Shown one piece after another: positions 26,513 through 33,306 of a DNA stretch of 64,000 nucleotides. Location of the stretch: assembly GCA_019635875.1 (NCBI GenBank), contig JAHBYP010000002.1, forward strand, positions 248,001 to 312,000. Reading direction: 5' to 3'. Origin of the DNA: Alphaproteobacteria bacterium. GTDB taxonomy: Bacteria > Pseudomonadota > Alphaproteobacteria > Reyranellales > Reyranellaceae. The translations under genes and the position numbers were made by a program. The stretch's first letter is position 1. Every line of letters begins with the position of its first letter. Under the pieces are notes generated by a model. The model was not told where the DNA came from. It worked only from the letters and a program-made list of their open reading frames with translations, and made no database searches.

Positions 26513-27406
26513 ATGCAGCGCGGCGATTTGGACGACATTCTTGCCTTCCTCGTGGTGGCGCGGGAGCGCAGCTTCACCAGGGCGGCGGCCCAGCTGGGCG
26601 TGTCGCAGTCGGCGCTCAGCCATACGATCCGCGGCCTCGAGACGCGCCTGGGCGTGCGGCTGCTGACCCGCACCACGCGCAGCGTGTCGCCGACCGAAGC
26701 CGGCGAGCGCCTGCTGCAGACCGTCGGTCCGCGCGTCGAGGAGATCGAAGGCGAGATCGAGGCGCTGAGCGACTTCCGCGACAAGCCGGCCGGCACCATC
26801 CGGATCACGACGGTGGAGTACGCGGTCGACACGATCCTGTGGCCGAAGCTGGCGCCGCTGCTGCGCGACCATCCCGGCATCAAGCTCGAGATCATCATCG
26901 ACTACGGCCTGACCGACATCGTCGCCGAACGCTTCGACGCCGGGGTGCGATCCGGCGAGCAGATCGCCAAGGACATGATCGCGGTGCGCATCGGGCCGGA
27001 CCTGCGCATGGCCGTAGTCGGCTCGCCTTCCTACTTCGCGCGCAAGGCAGAGCCGACGCGGCCGCAAGACCTGATCGGCCACAGCTGCATCAATCTGCGA
27101 CTGCCGACCCACGGCGGCATCTACGCCTGGGAATTCGAGCGCAACAGACGCGAGTTGAGGGTGCGGGTCGACGGGCAGATCGTCTGCAACAACACGGCAC
27201 AGATGCTCACCGCCGCGCTGGCCGGGCTCGGCCTGGCTTATGTTCCGGAGGAACAGGCGCTGCCCCACATCGCTGGCGGACGATTGCGACGCGTGCTGGA
27301 GGAGTGGTGTCCGCCCTATGCAGGCTATCACCTCTACTATCCCAGCCGCCGCCAGTCGTCCGCCGCGTTCAAGCTGCTGGTCGAGGCGCTGCGCTATCGC
27401 GCCTGA
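26513..27406 (+). CDS. LysR-family transcriptional regulator
   Basis: LysR-type activator/repressor of 297 residues. The N-terminal HTH is [31 protein letters not shown], and the effector-binding domain covers about 90-297. It is divergent from the cupin genes (98 bp apart) and so probably controls them. Its stop is overlapped by 13 bases by the convergent carboxymuconolactone-decarboxylase-like gene. The ligand is unknown. Confidence 0.92.
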   Translation: MQRGDLDDILAFLVVARERSFTRAAAQLGVSQSALSHTIRGLETRLGVRLLTRTTRSVSPTEAGERLLQTVGPRVEEIEGEIEALSDFRDKPAGTIRITTVEYAVDTILWPKLAPLLRDHPGIKLEIIIDYGLTDIVAERFDAGVRSGEQIAKDMIAVRIGPDLRMAVVGSPSYFARKAEPTRPQDLIGHSCINLRLPTHGGIYAWEFERNRRELRVRVDGQIVCNNTAQMLTAALAGLGLAYVPEEQALPHIAGGRLRRVLEEWCPPYAGYHLYYPSRRQSSAAFKLLVEALRYRA

Positions 27407-28191
27407 CGCTTCTCGAACACGTCCTTTGCGACGGGCAACGCCGAGAAGGCGTTGGGCCAGCCGGCATAGAACGCGAGATGGGTGATGATTTCGGCCGCTT
27501 GGGCCTGTGTCAGGCCGTAATCCATCGCGCGGTTGAGATGGTAGGGGATCTGTCCGACGTGGCCGGCGGAGATCAGGGCGCTCACGGTCACCAGGCTGCG
27601 GTCGCGCGGCGCCAGATCGGACCGCAGCCACAGATCGCGGAACAGGATGTCGGTCGTGTACTGTACGATGCCGGGCGCGACCGTGCCGAACTGCTGGCCG
27701 ACGCGCTCGGCGCGCTGCGCCTCGGCCGCCGCATCGAGCGGCAGGAGCGGCGGCGACACGGCGGCCAACTGATCGGTGCCGATCCCACGCCGGGTGAAGA
27801 CCTCCTTCGCCGCCGCGACTGCCGTCATAGCGTTCGGCCAGCCGGAATAGAACGCGAGGTGGGTGATGAGCTCCGAAATCTCCTTCGGTGCGACGCCGTG
27901 ATCGAGGGCGAGGTTCAGGTAGTACGGCATCTCGATCGCCTGTTCGCGCGCGATGAGCGCCGCGAGCGTGACGAGGCTGCGGTCGCGCGGCGACAGGTCA
28001 GGGCGCTTCCACAGGTCGCCAAACAGGCGGGTTTGCGCGTAGCGTTCGAGACCCGGTGCGACCTGACGTATGTCGTCAAGGGTACGCGCGAGCTGGGCAC
28101 TGGTGTTCGGCATGGGATTGGCTTTCTCCGCTTGGGCCGACAGCGGCGCCAGCAGCGAAAGCGATGTGACGATCATCGCGAGACGTTTCAT
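27394..28191 (-). CDS. Periplasmic protein with two carboxymuconolactone decarboxylase-like domains
   Basis: A 265-residue protein with a signal peptide ([21 protein letters not shown]) and two tandem CMD domains (about 40-130 and 160-260). Each contains RDRSLVT and a [14 protein letters not shown]-type helix. A His is present in LDHGV but there is no CXXC, so it is of the decarboxylase-like and not the peroxidase (AhpD) type. Export to the periplasm, like the secreted cupin, suggests joint action, but this is inference. ATG 28191 is chosen for the signal peptide. Confidence 0.85.
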   Translation of the reverse strand: MKRLAMIVTSLSLLAPLSAQAEKANPMPNTSAQLARTLDDIRQVAPGLERYAQTRLFGDLWKRPDLSPRDRSLVTLAALIAREQAIEMPYYLNLALDHGVAPKEISELITHLAFYSGWPNAMTAVAAAKEVFTRRGIGTDQLAAVSPPLLPLDAAAEAQRAERVGQQFGTVAPGIVQYTTDILFRDLWLRSDLAPRDRSLVTVSALISAGHVGQIPYHLNRAMDYGLTQAQAAEIITHLAFYAGWPNAFSALPVAKDVFEKRQAR

Positions 28192-28370
28192 GTGGACCCC
28201 TATCGGCGATTGCGCAGGCGCGCTCACCGAAGATGGGTCGAGTGCCGCCCTCCCATAACGGCCGCCAGTCGATAGGGCTTATCGGCGTGGCTCACGAGTT
28301 GGCGACGGGGCGCACTCAGCCGTCGCCCGTGTGACTTGATCGCACGGAGTCATGTAGGCGACCGGCGGCC

Positions 28371-28401
28371 AAAGAAAGAGCGCCGGCCCTGCGGCCGGCG
28401 C
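28371..28401 (-). terminator. Rho-independent terminator after the second pseudo-receiver
   Basis: On the minus strand CGCCGGCC-GCAG-GGCCGGCG is followed by CTCTTTCTTT. It lies about 30 bp downstream of the stop at 28431. Confidence 0.75.
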
Positions 28402-28430
28402 GTCGAGTCGCTCTGGGGGAGGAAAGAGGC

Positions 28431-28889
28431 TCAGTGCACCGCGCGCGAGGCGGCGACGGTGGGCTCGGGAAGACGGCTGGCGCGGCTGGCGGCCCTGGCG
28501 CGCCGCGTGCCCTTGCGGCCTGAATCGAGGCGGGCGGCGGCGCCCAAGGCGGTGTCGATGAAGCGGGCGAGCGCGCCGGTCTCGACCAGGGCGCCGACCA
28601 CGGCGACCACCGCGCGGCCGTCGAAGTAGACATGCTCCTCGGTCGCCGGATCGTCGGAGACGACGACGAACATCGGCGGCTCGGGCAGCTCGCGCAGCGA
28701 ATGGCACAGCGAGATGCCGACCGGGTCGTGGCGGCAGACGACGAGGCGCGGCGTGAGTTCGCGGCCAAGCCCTTCGGCGTCATCATCCGACGCGGCGATC
28801 GCGCTGACATCCTGCGCGCCGAGCCAGACCATCAGACGATCGCGACGGATCGTGTCGGCGTCGGCCACGAGAACTGAATTCCTGCGCAT
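28431..28889 (-). CDS. Pseudo-receiver protein, second copy
   Basis: A 152-residue paralogue of the pseudo-receiver at 23791. The receiver start is SVLVADADTIRRDRLMVWLGAQDV, and the phospho-acceptor position is Arg in RLVVCRHDPVG. The switch Lys is absent (VVAVVGALV). It has a basic, alanine-rich tail. ATG 28889 has GGGAG 9 bases upstream; the ATG at 28898 is too close to it. It is preceded by the same GTCCA palindrome as its paralogue at an identical distance, and ended by a terminator, so it is probably monocistronic. Confidence 0.75.
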   Translation of the reverse strand: MRRNSVLVADADTIRRDRLMVWLGAQDVSAIAASDDDAEGLGRELTPRLVVCRHDPVGISLCHSLRELPEPPMFVVVSDDPATEEHVYFDGRAVVAVVGALVETGALARFIDTALGAAARLDSGRKGTRRARAASRASRLPEPTVAASRAVH

Positions 28890-28956
28890 CGCTTCCATCT
28901 CCCGTTGATGCACTTCCGGTTTAGGCGCCTGGCTCGCTGCACTCAACGCGCGAAGG

Positions 28957-28969
28957 GTCCAAGTTGGAC
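28957..28969 (-). promoter_or_regulatory. GTCCA-N3-TGGAC palindrome upstream of the second pseudo-receiver
   Basis: Minus strand: GTCCAACTTGGAC then CCTTCGCGCG, ending about 67 bases before the ATG at 28889, with CCTAAA about 31 bases after it. Same layout as at 23712. Confidence 0.45.
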
Positions 28970-29003
28970 GAATCGTCGAACAGCCTGCATTTCACGTGCG
29001 ATG

Positions 29004-29046
29004 AAAAAAGCGCCCGGCACGCGCGGGGGCAGCCGCGGGCCGGGCA
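29004..29046 (-). terminator. Terminator after the C13 protease gene
   Basis: On the minus strand an imperfect GC-rich hairpin (GCCCGGCCCGCGGC ... GCGCGTGCCGGGC) is followed by six T's (complement of 29004-29009). Confidence 0.65.
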
Positions 29047-29123
29047 AGTGTGACCATGCGTGGGACGCCGATGCACACGGAGCCTGCGCGGGGACGTCCC
29101 CACCCGCGGCAGATTCGTCGAGA

Positions 29124-29933
29124 TCAACGGCCGGGCAGGCGAAGCTGGGCGACGTCGCGACCGAAGTGAGCCTGCGGGTCGGAGGCGGCGACGCCCAGCC
29201 AGGCCTCGCGCTCGGCGGCACAGGCTCTGGCGCGGGCGAAGACATCGGCCCAGGTGGTCGCGCCCTCGTTCATCGCCTTGAGGATGCAGCGATCGAAGTT
29301 GACGTGACGCTCGCTCAGCTTGGCGCCGTAGGAGACGCGGCTGCGCGACGACGCGGTGATGACGATACGGTTGCGCGTCGTCAGGCGCGAGGTGACGTAG
29401 GTGCCGCTGTTGCAACCCGACAGGATCAGCACCGTCGGCGCGTCGCCGCACTCGGCATCGACCATGCTGTCTAGGTCGGAGGGACTGAGCGCGCGGCCGC
29501 CCTCGGTCTGGAACAGCAGGCCGCGGGTGTTGCCGTGCGAGGTGACGAACACCAGGCAGGCCTCGCCGTTGCGACGACCCAGGCCGCGCAGCGCGCCCTG
29601 GATGTTGGCGCGACGCGCCGAGCCGTTGGCGGCATGCAGCACGGCGACGCGCGCGCCGCTGGCCTGCAGCTGCGAAGCCATGTCGCTGGCGGCGTTGTCG
29701 TAGAGCAACAGCGAGCGGTCGGCGCCGACGGTGACCGCCTTCCACGAGGTCGGCGCCAGCATCGACATCGAGGGGACATTCGCGGCAGAGGGCTGCGCGG
29801 CGTAGGACATCGTGTCGAACTGGCCGAGGCCCAGGGTGGGGCGGTCAGGCGCCTGTCCGCAGGCGCCGAGCAGAAGTCCGAAGCAAACCGGGATCAATCC
29901 GAACGCGCTGCGCGCCCTGGCGAGAATCCGCAT
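29124..29933 (-). CDS. C13-family (legumain/caspase-fold) lipoprotein protease
   Basis: A 269-residue lipoprotein: the signal peptide ends in the lipobox LLGAC (Cys25). The fold is peptidase C13, with the catalytic dyad His133 in VFVTSHGN and Cys174 in LILSGCNSG, and the C-terminal family segment ACAAEREAWLG...SDPQAHFG. It would cut peptide bonds after a specific residue (Asn or Asp in known relatives) in the periplasm. It lies between the second pseudo-receiver and a small periplasmic protein, surrounded by signalling genes. Substrates are unknown. Identification rests on motif reading. Confidence 0.8.
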   Translation of the reverse strand: MRILARARSAFGLIPVCFGLLLGACGQAPDRPTLGLGQFDTMSYAAQPSAANVPSMSMLAPTSWKAVTVGADRSLLLYDNAASDMASQLQASGARVAVLHAANGSARRANIQGALRGLGRRNGEACLVFVTSHGNTRGLLFQTEGGRALSPSDLDSMVDAECGDAPTVLILSGCNSGTYVTSRLTTRNRIVITASSRSRVSYGAKLSERHVNFDRCILKAMNEGATTWADVFARARACAAEREAWLGVAASDPQAHFGRDVAQLRLPGR

Positions 29934-30107
29934 GACAATTATTCCTTTGCTTGAATGTCAGACCGGCGCTCCTCGCCGCCGAAGCGCGAGGACGGACGCG
30001 GCAATTGCGTCTGCACCCGACCGGAGGCCGGTGAGCGGCGGGAGAAATGCGCCGCTCATCGTCTCCGGATCGCGGCCGCCGCTTATGGTGACGGCCGCGG
30101 CTTCACA

Positions 30108-30413
30108 TCAGCGGCGGGCCACTCCGTCGAGCTTGATGTCGATGGTGCGCACGAGCGAGCCGCCGACATTGTGGCTGCTCTCGCGCACGATGGCGTAGCC
30201 GGCGGCGCCCATCGCCGCCGCGAGCTTCTGCGCGTCGCGCATGATCCTGGCGCGGTCGGCGTCGACCTGGCCGTCGGCCGGCGTCGCGACGCTGTAATGG
30301 AAGGTGTCGCCGCTCACCTGCTTGACGACGAGATCGCCGGCGATCGCCGAGGTGGCGGCGAGCGACAGCGCGAGCGCCGCGGCGATTCGACGGGCGAAAG
30401 ATCTGAAGGACAT
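30108..30413 (-). CDS. Small secreted protein, unknown function
   Basis: A 101-residue protein with a signal peptide (MSFRSFARRIAAALALSLAATSAIA). The mature part (GDLVVKQVSGDTFHYSV... to VRTIDIKLDGVARR) looks like a small beta-alpha-beta domain of unknown family. It lies downstream of a 478-bp spacer and in the same direction as the C13 protease gene, 174 bp upstream of it. No function can be assigned. Confidence 0.7.
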   Translation of the reverse strand: MSFRSFARRIAAALALSLAATSAIAGDLVVKQVSGDTFHYSVATPADGQVDADRARIMRDAQKLAAAMGAAGYAIVRESSHNVGGSLVRTIDIKLDGVARR

Positions 30414-30579
30414 CGGCGTGCAGCTCCGTGTGCGTTGGGCTGCAGACGATCTATGCCTCGGCACGCCGGCACTCAATTCGAGTACGGTCCGACGCGGGGT
30501 GAAGCCACCGCCAACACGGACCGAACGCACCGATCCCGCTCCGCATCGGTGCGAACGAGCGCGCTCGTGGTGCCGAAAG

Positions 30580-30591
30580 GTCCAGTTTGGC
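30580..30591 (-). promoter_or_regulatory. GCCAAACTGGAC element upstream of the small secreted protein
   Basis: The minus strand reads GCCAAACTGGACCTTTCGGC, very close to CCAACTTGGACCCTTCGCGC before the second pseudo-receiver. It lies 167 bases before the ATG at 30413. Confidence 0.4.
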
Positions 30592-30790
30592 TGTGTTCGC
30601 ACCGCTCGGTGGCGCTGCAGCGACACCGCAGGAAAGTCACTTCAAGGTTGGTCGATTCTCCCAACGACTCGAAGCCTTTGGAAGGCGTCGCTTACTTACA
30701 CTTGGGATGATTCGGGTGGTCTGCCGCAGCAAGTTCCACGCATCGCGAAGGCTCCGATTCGACTGTGAATCAAGGGTCCGCGAGCGTCCC

Positions 30791-30803
30791 GTCCAGAATG
30801 GAC
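30791..30803 (+). promoter_or_regulatory. GTCCA-N3-TGGAC palindrome upstream of the second receiver/winged-helix regulator
   Basis: GTCCAGAATGGAC followed by ATTTCTCGCGT, 88 bases before the ATG at 30892. The nearest relative is GTTCAGATTGGACAT before the paralogue at 20064. Confidence 0.45.
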
Positions 30804-30891
30804 ATTTCTCGCGTAGCGTGCAGTCGCGGGCGATTCCATCTTGCCGTTCGTCCAGTCGACATTCCTTTTCTTGATCAGTGGGGCACAAGTC

Positions 30892-31701
30892 ATGTCGATG
30901 CACAGCGAAACAGAACCCGCGAACCCGGTGGCTCTGGTCCTCGACGACGATCCGGTCTGCGCCCAGGAACTCGCGCGCTATCTCACCCGCAACTTCATCC
31001 CGGCCGTCCCGGCCACCAACGTCGCCGCCGCGCGCGAGGCGCTTGATCGGCACGAGACCATCAAGGTGCTGATCAGCGACATCCGCATGCCCGACATGTC
31101 CGGCATCGAGTTCGCCATCGATCTCGCCAACTCGCACGCCGCCGAGCAGCCGCTGAAGGTGCTGTTCATGACCGGCCAGGCGACCATCGATCTGGCCGTC
31201 GCCGCGCTGCGCATCGGCGCCAGCGACTTCCTCACCAAGCCGGTGCGCCCGCGCCAGGTGGCCGAGCGCGTCACCAAGCTGCTGGCCGAGCCGGTGCCGA
31301 ACCGTGCCGTCGTGCCGGTGGCGACGCCGGAGCCCGAAGTGCCGACCGCGACGGTCGCCAGCCAGGCCCATTGGCTGCTGCGCGAGCGCAAGGGGCGCGC
31401 GGCGCGCGAGAAGATCATGGGTGAAGGCTTCAAGGACGAGCCCGGCTGGAACATGATCATGGAGCTGATGCATGCCCGGCTGAGCGGCCAGAAGGTTCCG
31501 GTGTCGGCGCTGTGCGCGGCCTCCGGCGTGCCGCAGACCACGGCACTGCGCCGACTGGGCGAGCTGATGGGCGACGGCTACATCGCCAAGGAGCGCGATC
31601 CCGGCGACGCGCGGCGTCTGTGGGTTCGACCGACAGAGCGCACCGTCGAGCTGGTGCAGAAGTACATGGCGCACGAGACCACCACCCGCGCCGCCGCCTG
31701 A
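30892..31701 (+). CDS. Response regulator: receiver domain plus MarR-like winged helix (paralogue)
   Basis: A 269-residue paralogue of the regulator at 20064. Receiver: VLDDD, phospho-Asp63 in LISDIRMPDMSG, Thr in LFMTGQA and Lys116 in FLTKPVRP. A proline-rich linker (about 130-150) leads to a winged helix (about 165-255) with VSALCAASGVPQTTALRRLGEL. It starts at ATG 30892 preceded by GTGGGGCACAAG. It is convergent with the kinase at 31864, the likely partner. Confidence 0.85.
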   Translation: MSMHSETEPANPVALVLDDDPVCAQELARYLTRNFIPAVPATNVAAAREALDRHETIKVLISDIRMPDMSGIEFAIDLANSHAAEQPLKVLFMTGQATIDLAVAALRIGASDFLTKPVRPRQVAERVTKLLAEPVPNRAVVPVATPEPEVPTATVASQAHWLLRERKGRAAREKIMGEGFKDEPGWNMIMELMHARLSGQKVPVSALCAASGVPQTTALRRLGELMGDGYIAKERDPGDARRLWVRPTERTVELVQKYMAHETTTRAAA

Positions 31702-31863
31702 TTCGGCGAATCTCCCCATAGACAAGCCAGAGATTTGCGGCCCGCTCCCTCTCCGGGCCAGCTGTTAGGAAATTTGAGCAGCGCGCGACAAATTTGAGTC
31801 GCCTTGTCATCCTCGGGGCCGTCCGCGGCCCCTGTAGCGCAGCGAGCAAGGGCGCAGACGAGA

Positions 31864-33099
31864 TCACTCGTCGGCGACCGGCAGCGGCAGATAGAGCCGC
31901 ACCGTCGTGCCGGTACCGACCGCGCTTTCCACCCGCATGCAGCCCGCGCTGTGGCGCACGAAGCGCGCCACCATCGGCACGCCCAGCCCGGTGCCCTTGT
32001 CGGCCTTGGTGGTGAAGAACGGCTCGTAGATCCGCGACAGCACGTCAGGCGGCATGCCGTGACCGGTGTCGGCGAGCGCGATCTCGACATAGGCGCCCGG
32101 CGCCTCGCCGCGCTCGACATCAACGTCGCTTGCCTGCAGCCACGCCTGCCGCGTCGACAGCGCCAGCGTGCCGCCCGCCGGCATCGCGTCGCGCGCGTTG
32201 ATCGCGAGGTTGATGATCGCGTTCTCGAACTCGCGCGTATCGACGCTCACGGCCGCGCCGCGCGCCGCGAGATTCATGTGCAGCGCCACCGTGCCGCCCA
32301 GCGTATGGGCAAGCAGCGGCAGCAGGCCGCGCAGCAGCCGGTCGGGATTGAACACCGTCTTCGCCGGCAGGTCGGAGCGGGCGAAGCGCAGCAGCCGGCG
32401 CGTCACCGCCGCGCCGCGATCGACCACGGCGCTGATCTCGCTGAGGATCGCGGCGCTGGCGGCGTCGTCGCCGAGATCGTCGTGCAGCAGGTCGACGTTG
32501 CCCTGGATCACCGTCAGCAGATTGTTGAAGTCATGCGCCAGGCCGCCGGTGAGCTGGCCCACCGCCTCCAGGCGATCGATCTGATGGCGATGCTCCAGCG
32601 CCTCGCGCTCGGCCGTGATCTCGACCAGGACGCCGATGACGGACCCGCCCGCACCGCGCGGCCCGGGCATCATGCGACCCTTGCCGCGCTGCCAGGCGAA
32701 CGAGCCATCCGGGCGGCGGACGCGAAACTCGGCCTGCTGCGGCACGCCGGCGCCGTTGGCGAGGCTGGCGAGAAAGCGCTCGCAGGTCGGCCGGTCCTCG
32801 ACATGGACGAGCTGAAGCCACTGGTCGAGGCTGATCGATCCGGCCTGCTGGCCGACGGACCCCTCCTCGTGCCAATGGTCGGAGATCCTGAAGAGCCCGG
32901 CGCGGGTGTCCCATTCCCACAGGACGATCCCGGCCGACTGCCGCGCGAGCTCGAGCCACTCCTGCAGGCGTTGCAGTTCACTGCCGCCCGTTCCGGAGGG
33001 ACTGCGCCGAGAGGAGATGGGAGCGTCTCGCAAGCGGATTGAATCCTGCAATGACTTCAAGAAATTGGTGGCGAATGGCGGTCGCCGCCGGGCTACCAT
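31864..33099 (-). CDS. PAS sensor histidine kinase (cytosolic)
   Basis: Kinase of 411 residues from the ATG at 33099. It has one PAS domain (about 50-165, with VLWEWDTRAGLFRISDHW and HVEDR), a phosphoacceptor segment TGGLAHDFNNLLTVIQGN with His189, and an ATPase domain with NLAINARDAMPAGG, DTGHGM and KGTGLGVPM. It is of the same H-box class (HDFNN/HEFNN) as the kinase at 21302. A GTG at 33267 would add 56 residues of poorly coding-like sequence and is less likely. It faces the receiver/winged-helix regulator at 30892. Confidence 0.85.
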   Translation of the reverse strand: MVARRRPPFATNFLKSLQDSIRLRDAPISSRRSPSGTGGSELQRLQEWLELARQSAGIVLWEWDTRAGLFRISDHWHEEGSVGQQAGSISLDQWLQLVHVEDRPTCERFLASLANGAGVPQQAEFRVRRPDGSFAWQRGKGRMMPGPRGAGGSVIGVLVEITAEREALEHRHQIDRLEAVGQLTGGLAHDFNNLLTVIQGNVDLLHDDLGDDAASAAILSEISAVVDRGAAVTRRLLRFARSDLPAKTVFNPDRLLRGLLPLLAHTLGGTVALHMNLAARGAAVSVDTREFENAIINLAINARDAMPAGGTLALSTRQAWLQASDVDVERGEAPGAYVEIALADTGHGMPPDVLSRIYEPFFTTKADKGTGLGVPMVARFVRHSAGCMRVESAVGTGTTVRLYLPLPVADE

Positions 33100-33306
33100 C
33101 CGCTCCGTGTCGGCGTCTCCACCTCTGGATGAGACCGACGGTTCACAACCAGCAATGGCTCTAAATGTGCATTCGACTGGATAGTTCCGGGTTGCCGAAA
33201 AGAAATCACTCCGACGCGGCGGGAAATCGGCCCCTGCCTCGGGCCGCAGCGCCGTGCTCCCCGACACCTAAGCACAATCGAGGTTCGAAGAAAGGCCCAA
33301 TCGCCA

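Larger units (their letters stand above)
30414..30891. other. Intergenic region between the small secreted protein and the second regulator
   Basis: A 478-bp spacer between divergent genes. It holds two copies of the recurring palindrome (30580-30591 read on the minus strand, and 30791-30803 on the plus strand), plus another partial match GTCCAGTCGACATT at 30851. No coding frame with a convincing start was found. Confidence 0.6.

Noticed and set aside
28236-28370. A small gene between the CMD protein and the second pseudo-receiver
   Set aside because: No frame with a start, RBS and protein-like composition; the stretch probably holds the CMD promoter and the terminator.
30849-30862. GTCCAGTCGACATT as another copy of the palindrome
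   Set aside because: Only half of the motif matches; not counted among the sites.
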